Below are positions 17,227 through 26,075 of a DNA stretch of 40,766 nt, in pieces. The notes under the pieces are model-generated. The model was not told the origin of the DNA. It was given only the letters and a program-made list of their open reading frames with translations, and searched no databases. Both the position numbers and the translations under genes were made by a program. Each line of letters starts with the position of its first letter. Position 1 is the first letter of the stretch. The DNA comes from Deltaproteobacteria bacterium (GTDB lineage Bacteria; Desulfobacterota; Desulfarculia; Adiutricales; Adiutricaceae): positions 1 through 40,766 of the forward strand of contig JAISEK010000018.1 in the NCBI GenBank assembly GCA_031264145.1, read 5' to 3'.

Positions 17227-18383
17227 TGGCGGGCCGGGACCACAGGGTCCTGAAGGCCTGGCCCCAGGCCGCCTCGGCCAGCCTGTCCTTCGATGGCCGC
17301 CCGGCCCCCGGGCTAAAGCCGGGACGCCCGGTCTCGCGGGGGCAGCTGCTGGCCATCTCCAGGGCCGCCGGCCAGGGCGACCTGCGGGCCCCGTTCAGCG
17401 GCACCGTGGCCAGCCTCTCCCCCGGCCTGGTCGAGCTGGCCTTCCGGGAGGGCGTCTCGGGCCAGGTGCCCCGCCCCCTTGACCTGGGATCGGTCGGGGG
17501 CGCCGATCTGGCCCCGGCCCTGAAGTCCCTGGGCCTGGATCTGCCCCGGCCGGCCCCCCCTGGCCAGCCGGCCCTCATATCCGCCCTGGACCCCGAGCCG
17601 GGCCTTGGCCTGGCCAGGGCCCTGTGGCAGGACCAGAGGACGACCCTCCAGCGGGGCCTGGCCCTCCTGGGCCGCCTTTGGCCGGACAGCGAGCTGGTCG
17701 AGATCCTGCCGCCCAGGCTCGATCCCCTTGGCGCCGGCCGGGCCTTGCGGTTCAGGGAGGGCTTCCCCATGACCCTCCCGTCCCTCCTGAGGATGAGGGT
17801 CCTGGGCCTTCCCTGGCCCAGCCCGGACGGGGTGGTCGGGCCGGAGCGGCTCTGGGCCCTGGGGACGGTGGCCCGCTCGGGCCTCCCCCTGACCCTCGTC
17901 CCCGTCTCCGTGCAGGGCTTCCACTACCTGGCCCCGCCGGGCCTCAGGCTCTCCGAGGTCCTGGCGGCCGTGAACCTCAAGCCCCTCCTGGGCGATTTGG
18001 CCCTCCTGGGCGGCCTGGCCACCGGCCGGCCCACGGCCAGGCTCGGGCGCGGCCTGCGGGCCTCCGACTTGTCCCTCCGGCTCATCAGGGCCGGCCGCCT
18101 GCCCCGCCCCCCGGCCCCCTGCAGGCTCTGCGGCCTCTGCCGCCAGGCCTGCCCCCTGGGGCTCCAGGTGGATCTGGCCGGCCAGTTCCCCCTGGAGGGG
18201 TGGGCCAGGCTGCCGGCCAAGGTCCTCGGCGCCCTGGCCGGCTGCGCCGGCTGCGGGGCCTGCGCCCTGGCCTGCCCCAGCCTGAGGCCCCTGCTGGCGC
18301 TGGCCCAGGCGGCCGGGGCCGACGACCCCTACGGGCGGGCCCCCTGGGGCCCCCCGGCTGGCCCCGGCCCGCGGCAGCAGTGA
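17226..18383 (+). CDS. Reduced RnfC-like iron-sulfur protein
   Basis: 385 residues. The N-terminal lipoyl-like domain matches RnfC (GLKPGRPVSRGQLLAIS, then LRAPFSGTVASLSPG, about 29-70). A short, divergent middle follows, then two [4Fe-4S] motifs of the RnfC tail: CRLCGLCRQACP (about 299) and CAGCGACALACP (about 340). In known RnfC proteins the middle binds FMN and NADH through a Gly-rich GGAGFPT-type loop; I cannot find it here, and the chain is shorter than usual (about 440 residues or more). It may thus relay electrons without oxidising NADH. It overlaps both neighbours (TGATG and GTGA). The codon use is extremely GC-rich, like the next gene. RnfC kinship is clear; function is open. Confidence 0.75.
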   Translation: MAGRDHRVLKAWPQAASASLSFDGRPAPGLKPGRPVSRGQLLAISRAAGQGDLRAPFSGTVASLSPGLVELAFREGVSGQVPRPLDLGSVGGADLAPALKSLGLDLPRPAPPGQPALISALDPEPGLGLARALWQDQRTTLQRGLALLGRLWPDSELVEILPPRLDPLGAGRALRFREGFPMTLPSLLRMRVLGLPWPSPDGVVGPERLWALGTVARSGLPLTLVPVSVQGFHYLAPPGLRLSEVLAAVNLKPLLGDLALLGGLATGRPTARLGRGLRASDLSLRLIRAGRLPRPPAPCRLCGLCRQACPLGLQVDLAGQFPLEGWARLPAKVLGALAGCAGCGACALACPSLRPLLALAQAAGADDPYGRAPWGPPAGPGPRQQ

Positions 18384-19777
18384 CCGGGCCGATCCTGAGG
18401 CTGAGGCCTGGGCCCTACGCCGTCCGCGGCCCCCTGGGACAGGAGGCCGCGATGGCCCTGGCCCTGGCCCCCTGGCTGGCGGCCCTGGCCCTGGCCGGAC
18501 CAGCCTGGCCGCTCATGGCCCCCCTGGCCGCCCTTCTGGCCGCGGCCGCCCTGGGGCCGGAGCCTGGCCGGGGACGGCCGCTGGGCCGCGCGGTTCTCGG
18601 CGCCGGGCTCGCGACCGTCCTGGCCGGCCCACTCCTGGGGCCGGCCCCCGCCGCCCTGTCCGGCCTGGTCCTGGCCCTGACGGCCAGGGGGGGCGGCCTC
18701 TTCAGGCACCCATTCCTCCCGGCCGCCCTGGCGGGCCTGCTGGCCGGCCTGGTGGCCCCCGGCCCCCAGCCGGGGTCCTGCCCCCCCGTCTGGCCGGCCC
18801 TCCTGCCGGCCGCCCTGGCCTCGCTGGCCCTGGGCCGCCAGAGGCCGGCCGCCGCCCTCCTCCCCTTCCCCCTCTGGATCCTGGCCGCCCTCCTCGGCCC
18901 CAGCCTGGGCCTCGGGCCAGCGGACCTGCCGTCCCTCCTGCCCTTCTGGCTGGGCCTGGCCTTCTGCCTGGGCCGCCAGTTCTGGCCCACGGGGAGGCTG
19001 GCCCCGCCGGCCGTCCTCGTCACCGTGGCCGGGCTGGCCCCGGTCCTCGGGCCCGGAATGAGGATCCCGGCCCTGGCCCTCCTGTGCCTCGCAGAGACCG
19101 CCCTGAGCCTCCGGGCCAGACGGGCGGCCGGGCGTCTGGCCGCCAGCGACGGGGAGGGCCGCGAATGGCCCGAGGACCCGCTCCTGGTGGCCATCAGGCT
19201 GTGCGGGAGGGAGGCGGACGACCCGGCGGCCCTCTACCAGGGGCCGCCCGGCTGCCGTCTGGCGGCGACCCTGGACGGCGGGCCCCAGAACTGCCCCCAG
19301 GGCTGCCTCTCCTTCGGGGACTGCCTGGCCGCGTGCCCCCACGGGGCCATGAGGCCGGCCGGGCCGGGCCTTCCGCCCAGGCTGGACAAGGCCCGCTGCC
19401 GGGGCTGCGGGGCCTGCGTCCCGGCCTGCCCCAAGGGGCTGATGGTCCTGCGGCCCAGGACGGCCTCCTTCTCGGTGGCCTGCCGGGGGGCGGCCAGGCT
19501 CAGGGACATGGACCGGCTCTGCCCCAGGGGCTGCCTCGGCTGCGGACGCTGCCGCAAGGCCTGCCCTTCCGGGGCCATCGGCCGCCTGGGCCTCCTGGCC
19601 CCGCCGGAGGCCGACCCGGACATCTGCCGGGAGAGCCTCCCCGGCTGCGGCCTGGCCTGCCGAAGGGCCTGCCCCCGCTCTCTCCCCGGCCCGGCCATGG
19701 GCCGCTTCGACGGGGAGCGGGAGGCGGCCCAGGCGCCAGGGGCCGGCGTCCCAGACCGGCCAGGCCAGGGCCGGTAG
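18380..19777 (+). CDS. RnfD-like membrane protein fused to RnfB-type ferredoxin domain
   Basis: 465 residues starting with GTG that overlaps the previous stop (GTGA). Residues 1 to about 270 carry several membrane helices with RnfD hallmarks (LRLRPGPYAVRGPLG at the start; LSGLVLALTARGG and HPFLPAAL inside). The SGAT motif that carries covalent FMN in RnfD is not seen. Residues 305-465 match the ferredoxin half of RnfB: CPQGCLSFGDCLAACP, CRGCGACVPACP, CPRGCLGCGRCRKACP and a final C-x6-C-x3-C-x3-CP, so up to four clusters. The RnfB N-terminal cysteine domain is missing. I know of no standard RnfD-RnfB fusion. Subunits A, E and G are absent from the window. Confidence 0.7.
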   Translation: MTGPILRLRPGPYAVRGPLGQEAAMALALAPWLAALALAGPAWPLMAPLAALLAAAALGPEPGRGRPLGRAVLGAGLATVLAGPLLGPAPAALSGLVLALTARGGGLFRHPFLPAALAGLLAGLVAPGPQPGSCPPVWPALLPAALASLALGRQRPAAALLPFPLWILAALLGPSLGLGPADLPSLLPFWLGLAFCLGRQFWPTGRLAPPAVLVTVAGLAPVLGPGMRIPALALLCLAETALSLRARRAAGRLAASDGEGREWPEDPLLVAIRLCGREADDPAALYQGPPGCRLAATLDGGPQNCPQGCLSFGDCLAACPHGAMRPAGPGLPPRLDKARCRGCGACVPACPKGLMVLRPRTASFSVACRGAARLRDMDRLCPRGCLGCGRCRKACPSGAIGRLGLLAPPEADPDICRESLPGCGLACRRACPRSLPGPAMGRFDGEREAAQAPGAGVPDRPGQGR

Positions 19778-20202
19778 GGCGGGGGCGCGCCGCTGGGCCA
19801 AGGGATCGCCGGGGCATGCCCGGCCCCCCCGCCAGATAAGGGCCACTGGCCGCGGGCCGCCGGCCCGCCCCTGGCCAATCCCGACACATAGCCACATATA
19901 TTTAATTATTTATAATATTAATATAATTTTAACAGCCAAATAGTTCTATCTATATCACAATCACCACCTTAGACCTGGCGGACAGTCACCCCTGGTCTTG
20001 CATTTCAGGGCCATTTATGGTAACAATGCCCTCGCAAGGCCCCGACGGCCCAGGCCGGTGGCCGGGATGACGCCTAAGTCCCGAGTCTCATGGACACGCC
20101 AGAACCCCTGGAAAACCTGCAACTGACCAGTCTTGATGCTTATTATCAGGGCTTTTTCTAAGCAGATTTCAAAAAGGCAGGCTTTTCACATCCTCATCAA
20201 AT
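19778..20202. other. Intergenic, GC-rich then AT-rich
   Basis: After the Rnf-like operon about 110 GC-rich bases are followed by an abrupt AT-rich stretch (around 19890-19945 is almost pure A/T). No frame longer than about 25 codons with a ribosome site is seen, and no clear terminator follows the operon. Confidence 0.5.
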
Positions 20203-20231
20203 TTGACATCATAAGGTCGCAATATTGTAAA
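20203..20231 (+). promoter_or_regulatory. Predicted sigma70 promoter of apgM
   Basis: TTGACA (20203-20208), 17-base spacer, TGTAAA (20226-20231, 4 of 6). It would give a leader of about 195 bases before the ATG at 20432. Confidence 0.45.
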
Positions 20232-20431
20232 CTTTTTTGATTTTCGTTTTTTTCTGATCCCACAGGAATCCCTAGAAACCCGCTCCTGGCCCTCTTTCAA
20301 CGGTCCAAAAAAATTTTTGACGGCCCAATATAATTTTGTCTTGCCATGGGATCTAAAAAGTGCTATTTTAATTCCGCTTTCTCGTTAGTTCCTGGCCTAG
20401 TTTGGCCACAAACGGCTCGAACGTTTTTTTC

Positions 20432-21667
20432 ATGAAATATATAATCCTAATCGGCGACGGCATGGGCGACCGGCCCATCGCCTCGCTCGGCGGACGGACC
20501 CCCCTGGCCCAGGCCTCGACGCCCTGCCTGGACCGGCTGGCCTCAGGGGGGCGGCTGGGCCTGGCCCAGACCATTCCCGAGGGCATGCCCCCGGGCTCGG
20601 ACGTGGCCATCATGTCCCTTCTGGGCTACGATCCCCGGGGGGTCCTGACCGGCCGGGGGCCCCTGGAGGCCCTGGCCCTGGGCGTGCCCCTGGCCGACGG
20701 CGACCTGGCCTTCCGCCTGAACCTGGTCACGCTGGAGTTCGGCCGCGAGACGGTCATGCGCAACCATGCGGCCGGGGACATCGGCTCCCAGGAGGCTGGT
20801 GGCCTAATCGCGGCCCTCGCGGGAAGGATGCCCTTGGAGCCGGGCCAGGCCATCCACCAGGGCGTCTCCTATCGGAACGTCCTCGTCTGGCCGGGGGCCC
20901 CTGAGGGCCTCGCCTCCATCCCGCCCCACGACCACCTCGACCGGCCCATCGACGGGATCCTCGACCTGGATGGCTACCAGCCGATCTCTAGGCTGGTCAG
21001 GGCCTCCTGGCCCATACTGGCCGGGTGCCCCGAGAACCGGGCCCGGGCCGCGGCGGGCCAGCCCCAGGCCAATTCCATCTGGCTGTGGGGCCAGGGCCGG
21101 ACCCCCAGGGTCAGGACCTACCTCGAGCGCTGGGGCCTCACGGGGGCCACCGTCTCGGCCGTGGACATCATCCGCGGGCTGGGCCTGGCCACGGGGCTCT
21201 CGCCCATCCCCGTCCCCGGGGCCACGGGCGGGCTCGACACCAACTACGCCGGCAAGGTAGAGGCGGCCCAAAGGGCCCTGGCCGGCTCCGATCTGGCCGT
21301 CCTGCACCTGGAGGCCCCTGACGAGACCTCCCACCAGGGCCAGCTGGGGCAGAAGCTCCAGGCCATCGAGAACTTTGACCGGCTGGTAGTCGGGCCCATG
21401 CTGGAGGGCCTCGGCCGTGCCGGGGCCGACTACAGGGTCCTGGCCGCCTGCGACCACTACACGCCCATAGAGCTGAAGACGCACACGGCCGATCCAGTGC
21501 CCTTCATCCTCTACGACAGCCGCGGGCCCCAGCCCGGGGACGGGGGGCCGGACCGAGGGCTCGGGGCGGCGGCCTACAGCGAGGCGGAGGCCGCCTCGAC
21601 GGGCCTAGTCATCCCCGACGGGACCAGCCTTGGCCGGCTCCTGTTCGGGCCCGAGATTGGCGGCTAG
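20432..21667 (+). CDS. apgM: Cofactor-independent phosphoglycerate mutase, archaeal type
   Basis: 411 residues of the ApgM branch of the alkaline-phosphatase superfamily, which interconverts 3- and 2-phosphoglycerate using metal ions. Seen: N-terminal MKYIILIGDGMGDRP with the metal Asp, PPGSDVAIMSLLGYDP with the phospho-acceptor Ser, GRGPLEAL, the NLVTL and RNHAAGDI region, DETSHQGQLGQKLQAIENFD, and AACDHYTPIELKTHTADPVPF with metal His/Asp residues. ATG at 20432 matches the family N-terminus. A TTG 30 bases earlier is possible but no better, and neither has a clear Shine-Dalgarno. Genes of this type are common in archaea and in several deltaproteobacteria. It is not in an operon with other glycolysis genes here. 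Confidence 0.92.
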   Translation: MKYIILIGDGMGDRPIASLGGRTPLAQASTPCLDRLASGGRLGLAQTIPEGMPPGSDVAIMSLLGYDPRGVLTGRGPLEALALGVPLADGDLAFRLNLVTLEFGRETVMRNHAAGDIGSQEAGGLIAALAGRMPLEPGQAIHQGVSYRNVLVWPGAPEGLASIPPHDHLDRPIDGILDLDGYQPISRLVRASWPILAGCPENRARAAAGQPQANSIWLWGQGRTPRVRTYLERWGLTGATVSAVDIIRGLGLATGLSPIPVPGATGGLDTNYAGKVEAAQRALAGSDLAVLHLEAPDETSHQGQLGQKLQAIENFDRLVVGPMLEGLGRAGADYRVLAACDHYTPIELKTHTADPVPFILYDSRGPQPGDGGPDRGLGAAAYSEAEAASTGLVIPDGTSLGRLLFGPEIGG

Positions 21668-21700
21668 ACCGCGCCACCTGGGGGACCGCCAGACGGAAAC

Positions 21701-22165
21701 ATGCGCCAGACGAAAAGCCCAGACGCCAGCCAGGCCCCAGTCTCCACCAGCTGGTACCGGGTCCTCTACGTTGACACCGACACCATGGGGATTGTCAACA
21801 ATGGCCACTATTTCAGGTTTTTCGAGCTGGCCAGGAACGACTTTCTGCGCCACCTGGGCCTGCCGTACTCCGAGGTGGAAAGAAGGGGCATAAGGACCCC
21901 CCTGACCGAGGCCGGGGCCCATTTTTTCGCGTCCTTCCACTACGACGACCTGATCCGCATCGAGTGCTGGATCTCCCAGGTCAAGAGGGCCAGCTTCCGC
22001 TTCGAGTACCTCCTGTTCCTGGAGGGGGACGCGAGCCCCAGGGTCTCGGGCCACACGGTCCACGCCACCCTGGCCGAGGATCTCAGGGTGGTCAAGATCC
22101 CTGACTGGCTCAGGGCAACCATCTGCCCGGCCGACGCGGGCCAGCCTGGCCGGGCCCGGCGGTAG
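21701..22165 (+). CDS. YbgC/4HBT-family acyl-CoA thioesterase
   Basis: 154 residues with the hot-dog thioesterase signature VLYVDTDTMGIVNNGHYFRFFELARNDFL-type N-terminal half (about residues 20-50; Asp26 at the usual catalytic place). It continues with the family pattern PLTEAGAHFF, YDDLIRIECWISQ and RASFRFEYLL. Such proteins hydrolyse short or hydroxyacyl-CoA esters; YbgC acts with Tol-Pal and phospholipid metabolism in E. coli, but the actual substrate here is unknown. The N-terminus has about 16 extra residues. It follows apgM by 33 bases and is probably co-transcribed. Confidence 0.82.
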   Translation: MRQTKSPDASQAPVSTSWYRVLYVDTDTMGIVNNGHYFRFFELARNDFLRHLGLPYSEVERRGIRTPLTEAGAHFFASFHYDDLIRIECWISQVKRASFRFEYLLFLEGDASPRVSGHTVHATLAEDLRVVKIPDWLRATICPADAGQPGRARR

Positions 22166-22566
22166 CGCGCCCCGGCCCCCAAGAATTTCCGCCTCCCGCC
22201 CGCCTAGGCCAACGCCAGCCAAGCCGTCGGCCGGGAGCCAGGACGAGACAACCGGAGCCCTTTTTTGTCCCCCAGCCGCGGGCCGGCCCCGGGCGGGACA
22301 AGAGACGGCCACCAGGCTTTTCCCGAGACCTCCGTCCCCTCGCGGCGCGGACACGGTCCCCATCATAGCGTTCCCAGGGCTTCCAGCCATCGGCTGGCCT
22401 GCCGGACTCTGGTCTTGGCCTTTTGCCCCCAAACCCAGTGAATCATTTGGGATTGGTCGAAGCAACGTAGGATCGGCCCCCGGCCGGTCGCCGTAACAAC
22501 AGACCGCCCCACCCCTGGCCCGCGGCCACCGGGGCGGCACATGACACACAAACAGGAGAATACACG
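22166..22566. other. Intergenic region
   Basis: 401 GC-rich bases. No frame with genome-like codon use is supported on either strand. The last 20 bases hold the AGGAG ribosome site of the next gene. Confidence 0.5.
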
Positions 22567-22776
22567 ATGAAGGTCAATGGCGCGGCTTTTAAGAAGATGA
22601 GGGAGAACCGCCTCTTGGGCCCCTATAATCTTGCCAAGCTGGCTGGGATCTCGCCCAGCATTATCAAATCCATAGAGCAGGGCGGCTCGCCCCGGCTCGA
22701 GTCCATACGGAAGGTCCTGGCCGCCCTCGATCTCACGGTGCAGGACGCCTACCAGCATAAGATGCTCGAGGACTGA
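22567..22776 (+). CDS. Small XRE-family HTH regulator (paralogue B)
   Basis: 69 residues, a lone XRE helix-turn-helix domain: LLGPYNLAKLAGISPSIIKS is the HTH, followed by a recognition-helix tail and IRKVLAALDLTVQDAY. It aligns end to end with the protein at 14850 (shared KVNxxAF, LL, LAxxAG, IxKVxxAL, TVxD). The leaders also agree (AAGGAGAAACACG versus CAGGAGAATACACG before ATG), so they come from one duplication. No partner toxin is adjacent. A GC-rich hairpin (CGGCCCC/GGGGCCG, about 22781-22801) follows the stop without a T-run. Confidence 0.8.
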   Translation: MKVNGAAFKKMRENRLLGPYNLAKLAGISPSIIKSIEQGGSPRLESIRKVLAALDLTVQDAYQHKMLED

Positions 22777-23949
22777 CCGTCGGCCCCGCCACTGGGGCCG
22801 CCAAAGGCCAGGACGCTCCCCCGGCCCACGGGGGCGACCCGCGCCCGGCCTGGAAACACCTTCCCCCACGCCCGGCCCGAGGGTCGTTGCCGCGAATCCC
22901 GCCGTCAATGACCCTAGGCCCTGCCCAACGCCCCGGCAAGGCTTGCCGGCGTCACGGGGCCCCCGCCCCGCCTGGCGCCTTCGGGAGACCGGCCGGGCCC
23001 GTCCCTGCCCGCCTTGACGCCCTTGCCCGTCCCACGGACAATTTTGGGCCTTTCCCCCTTTCCCGCCGGGCTTTCGCCTCGCCGGGAACCGGCGCCGGGG
23101 CCGCATCCAGCGCGGCCGGCGCGCCCGCTTCCAGGGAGCAGGCCTTAGCGGCCCCACCGTACCACATCCCGCATCCCCCGCCCCAGCCCTGCGCCGCGAT
23201 GGTCCCAGCGGCGACGAGGCGGCCCGAGGTTTTCGGACGTCTCTGCGCCAGTCGACCGGCCGCCGCGCAATGGCCATCTTGAGGCAGACCTCGCGCTGAA
23301 TGGCGTAACCGGGGCCGCCGCGCTGACCCAGCCACCACCGAAGCGGCCATCCCAGGGCCATGGGCTGGACCAGAACGCCTGCCTGCCCGGCGGCAGTCAC
23401 TCCGGCGGGGCGCTGGAGCCAGCCGCGGACGCGACCAGGAAAAACGGCCCGGCCACCCAGCCCGGCAGGGCGGCGGAGGCATTTTCGACTCGGCCGGGGC
23501 AAGGGCCTGGGTGCCCGCTGGCCTCGACGGGCCCCTCGGCGGTCTTCCAGGGCAGGCGCGCCTTCTTCCTGGGCCCCATGCGCTCATCGGGCGTCACGGG
23601 CCGGTCCAGCCCAGGGCGGCGACGATCCCCTGGGCGATGCCGGATCCCCCCGAGGGCCATCCCCCGGATGCGGCGCGCCGGCATCCGGGGGATGGCCGCC
23701 AGGATCGGTTCCGGCGGGTTGGCGGCGCGGGGAGGCCTGAAAGGCGCCACGGCCGCATTCCGGGACATCGTGGCCCCCATTGTCCAGGGCCCAGCCCTGG
23801 CATCACCGGGATCCAGCTCGATCGCCCGCTGGTTGCCCGACCGATCCTCGACTGACTGGACTTTGGCCTGTTCGGGCGGGAAGGCGCCCTGGCGTAGGCC
23901 TTCCGGCAAACGGCCGGCCCAAAGGCGCGAAAAACGAAAAAAGTAATCC
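22777..23949. other. Long GC-rich region without a supported gene
   Basis: Nearly 1.2 kb of GC-rich sequence. Open frames exist on both strands, but their translations are Arg/Pro/Gly-rich shadow-like strings without domains or ribosome sites. It may be a gene eroded beyond recognition. It contains the large inverted repeat at 23655-23697 and ends at the rpmI promoter. Confidence 0.5.
23655..23697. repeat. Perfect 17-bp inverted repeat with 9-base loop
   Basis: The arms 23655-23671 and 23681-23697 are exact complements; the loop GGCGCGCCG is itself nearly palindromic. There is no T-run on either side. It could be a protein-binding or extragenic palindromic element. Confidence 0.7.
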
Positions 23950-23979
23950 TTGACACGAGCCTCCGCTTTGGGGTAATAT
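23950..23979 (+). promoter_or_regulatory. Sigma70 promoter of rpmI-rplT
   Basis: TTGACA (23950-23955), 18-base spacer, TAATAT (23974-23979). It gives a leader of about 90 bases before rpmI, the place where L20 autoregulation of this operon acts in other bacteria. Confidence 0.65.
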
Positions 23980-24074
23980 TCCAAGGCTATGCCGCCCAAG
24001 CCAAACCCTGGCCCCACGAGGCAAGCCCGGAAAGGCCCTGAGCGGGGCCAAGGTCCAGAATACAGGAGTTCCCG

Positions 24075-24278
24075 ATGCCCAAGATGAAGAGCAACCGCGG
24101 CGCCGCCAAGCGCTTCAAGACCACCGGCAGCGGCAAGGTCAAGCGCAACCGGGCCTACGCCAGGCACATACTGACGACCAAGACCACAAAGCAGAAGCGC
24201 GGCCTGCGTTCCCCGGCCCTCGTGGACCCCTCCAACGTGAAATCCATCAAGAAGCTCCTGCCCTACCTGGGCATCTAG
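24075..24278 (+). CDS. rpmI: 50S ribosomal protein L35
   Basis: A 67-residue, very basic protein with the L35 signature from the first residues ([20 protein letters not shown]) through [20 protein letters not shown] to the final [10 protein letters not shown]. Complete. ATG has AGGAG 7 bases upstream. It is first in the operon, followed by rplT 87 bases on. infC, which normally precedes rpmI, is 10 kb away on the other strand. Confidence 0.97.
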   Translation: MPKMKSNRGAAKRFKTTGSGKVKRNRAYARHILTTKTTKQKRGLRSPALVDPSNVKSIKKLLPYLGI

Positions 24279-24365
24279 CCACCGGTTCCCGGCCGCCCAG
24301 GTGGGCCGCCCGGGGAATGACCGCCGGCCGGCTGGGCCCCTGGCGGAACCATAAGGAGATTAGCC

Positions 24366-24713
24366 ATGCGCGTCAAGGGCGGATTGCAAGCCAAGAAACG
24401 CCACAAGAAATATTTGTCCATGGCCAAGGGCTTCCGGGCCGGCCGGCGCACCCTCTACCGCAGCGCCCGCGAGGGCGTCGAGCGCGGGCTGTGCTACGCC
24501 TATCGCGACCGCAGGGTCCGCAAGCGCGAGATGCGCTCCCTGTGGATCGTCCGCATATCCGCCGCGGCCAAGGAACTGGGCACCTCCTACTCCAGGCTCA
24601 TTGACGCCCTGAACAAGGCCAACATGGCCATCGACCGCAAGATGCTCTCCGAGTTGGCCACCACCGACCCCCAGGGCTTCGCCAGCCTGGTCAAGACGGC
24701 CCAGGCCGCCTAG
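24366..24713 (+). CDS. rplT: 50S ribosomal protein L20
   Basis: 115 residues, full length. Typical L20 segments: MRVKGGLQAKKRHKKYLSMAKGFRAGRRTLYRSA, then YAYRDRRVRKREMRSLWIVRISAA and YSRLIDALNKANMAIDRKMLSELA. It binds 23S rRNA early in 50S assembly and in many bacteria represses its own operon. It has a strong ribosome site (AAGGAG) 9 bases before ATG. Confidence 0.97.
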   Translation: MRVKGGLQAKKRHKKYLSMAKGFRAGRRTLYRSAREGVERGLCYAYRDRRVRKREMRSLWIVRISAAAKELGTSYSRLIDALNKANMAIDRKMLSELATTDPQGFASLVKTAQAA

Positions 24714-25058
24714 GGGATCGCTGGCCCATGCCCGGCGCCCCCATGCCAAAGGAGCCCCGGAGCCGGGGCACCAAGGACCGAGGGAAGCCGCGCCCCGGCT
24801 TGGCCGGCAAGGCCGACCCCGTCAGGGACAACCATTGAAAGGCCGCCTGGTCTTGTGCCGGACGGTCTTTTCTCTTTTTATGCGCGCCGGTCTGCCTTCC
24901 AGGGGGGACGTCTCCGGCCCAGGGCGGGCGATCCCGGCCGCCGGGCCAGAGCCGGCCCATGCCCGGCGGCCGGCCTATCCGAATCCCCATTCACGCCATG
25001 ACTTGACGGCATCCCCGCAGCCGGCCGCCTTCTGGCCAGCCAGCCTGGATTTGGGCAC
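24714..25058. other. rplT-pheS intergenic region
   Basis: 345 bases with no supported gene. It contains a small GC hairpin (around 24754-24767) without a T-run. No clear promoter is seen, so pheS may be read from the rplT transcript. Confidence 0.45.
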
Positions 25059-26075
25059 ATGATGAGCGACGTTCTTGAAGACATTGAGCGGACCAGGCAG
25101 GAGGCCCTCAGGGCCATCGGTGCGGCGGCCGACGCCGAGGCCCTGGAACGGACGCGGATAGACTTTCTGGGCTCCAAGGGCCGGCTGACCGAGCTCACGC
25201 GCTCGCTGGGCTCCCTCCCAAGGGAGGAACGGCCGGCGGCCGGCCAGGCGGCCAACAGGGCCAAGGAGGAGGTCGCCCGGGCCCACAAGGCCGCGCTGGA
25301 GGCCTTGGGCCCTGCCCGGCCCGAGGCCCCGGAGCTCGACGTCTCCCTGCCCGGCCGCAGGCCGGCCATGGGCCACCGGCACCTCATCTCCAGGACCGCG
25401 CACGAGATCTGCCAGATCTTCGCCAAGCTGGGCCTCTCGGTGGTCGAGGGCCCGGAGGTCGAGACCGACTACTACAATTTCGAGGCCCTGAACTTTCCCC
25501 GCGACCATCCCTCCAGGGACATGCAGGAGACCTTGTTCGTGGGCGACGGGCTTCTCCTCCGGACCCACACCTCCCCGGTCCAGATAAGGACCATGGAAAA
25601 GAGCGGGCCGCCCGTCTGGATCGTGGTCCCCGGCAAGACCTACCGCCGGGACGACGACATAACCCACTCCCCCATGTTCAACCAGATTGAGGGCCTGGTG
25701 GTCGACAAGGGCATCACCATGGCCGATCTCAAGGGCGTCCTGACAGCCTTCGCCTCCTCCTTCTTCTCGGCGGACACCAGGATACGCCTCAGGCCGAGCT
25801 TCTTTCCCTTCACCGAGCCCTCGGCCGAGGTGGACATCGCCTGCGTCCTCTGCGGCGGCCGGGGCTGCCGCCTGTGCAAGGGCTCCGGCTGGCTGGAACT
25901 CCTGGGCAGCGGGATGGTCGATCCGGCCCTCTACGGCTTCGTGGGCTACGACCCCGGCGAGGTCAGCGGCTTCGCCTTCGGCCTGGGCGTTGACCGGGCG
26001 GCCATGCTCAAGTATGGCCTCTCGAGCATCCGCCACCTCTACGAGGGCGATCTGCGCTTCTCCAGACAGTTCTGA
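25059..26075 (+). CDS. pheS: Phenylalanyl-tRNA synthetase alpha chain
   Basis: 338 residues (E. coli 327). An N-terminal coiled-coil arm (residues 1 to about 95) is followed by the class II catalytic core: GRRPAMGHRHLISRT, EVETDYYNFEALNFPRDHPSRD, THTSPVQIRTM (motif 2 neighbourhood), GKTYRRDDDITHSPMFNQIEG, FFPFTEPSAEVDI, and motif 3 as FGLGVDRAAMLKYGL. It charges tRNA-Phe as an alpha2-beta2 enzyme with PheT. Unusually, pheT does not follow; the next gene is waaA. The start could be either of two adjacent ATGs (25059 or 25062), and the ribosome site is weak. Confidence 0.95.
   Translation: MMSDVLEDIERTRQEALRAIGAAADAEALERTRIDFLGSKGRLTELTRSLGSLPREERPAAGQAANRAKEEVARAHKAALEALGPARPEAPELDVSLPGRRPAMGHRHLISRTAHEICQIFAKLGLSVVEGPEVETDYYNFEALNFPRDHPSRDMQETLFVGDGLLLRTHTSPVQIRTMEKSGPPVWIVVPGKTYRRDDDITHSPMFNQIEGLVVDKGITMADLKGVLTAFASSFFSADTRIRLRPSFFPFTEPSAEVDIACVLCGGRGCRLCKGSGWLELLGSGMVDPALYGFVGYDPGEVSGFAFGLGVDRAAMLKYGLSSIRHLYEGDLRFSRQF

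Noticed and set aside
22363-23502. Long minus-strand frame with a string (CLKMAIARRPVDWRRDV) faintly like the start of IS66 OrfB
   Set aside because: Only about ten residues are similar; the rest is Arg/Pro/Gly-rich shadow sequence, so no feature was listed.
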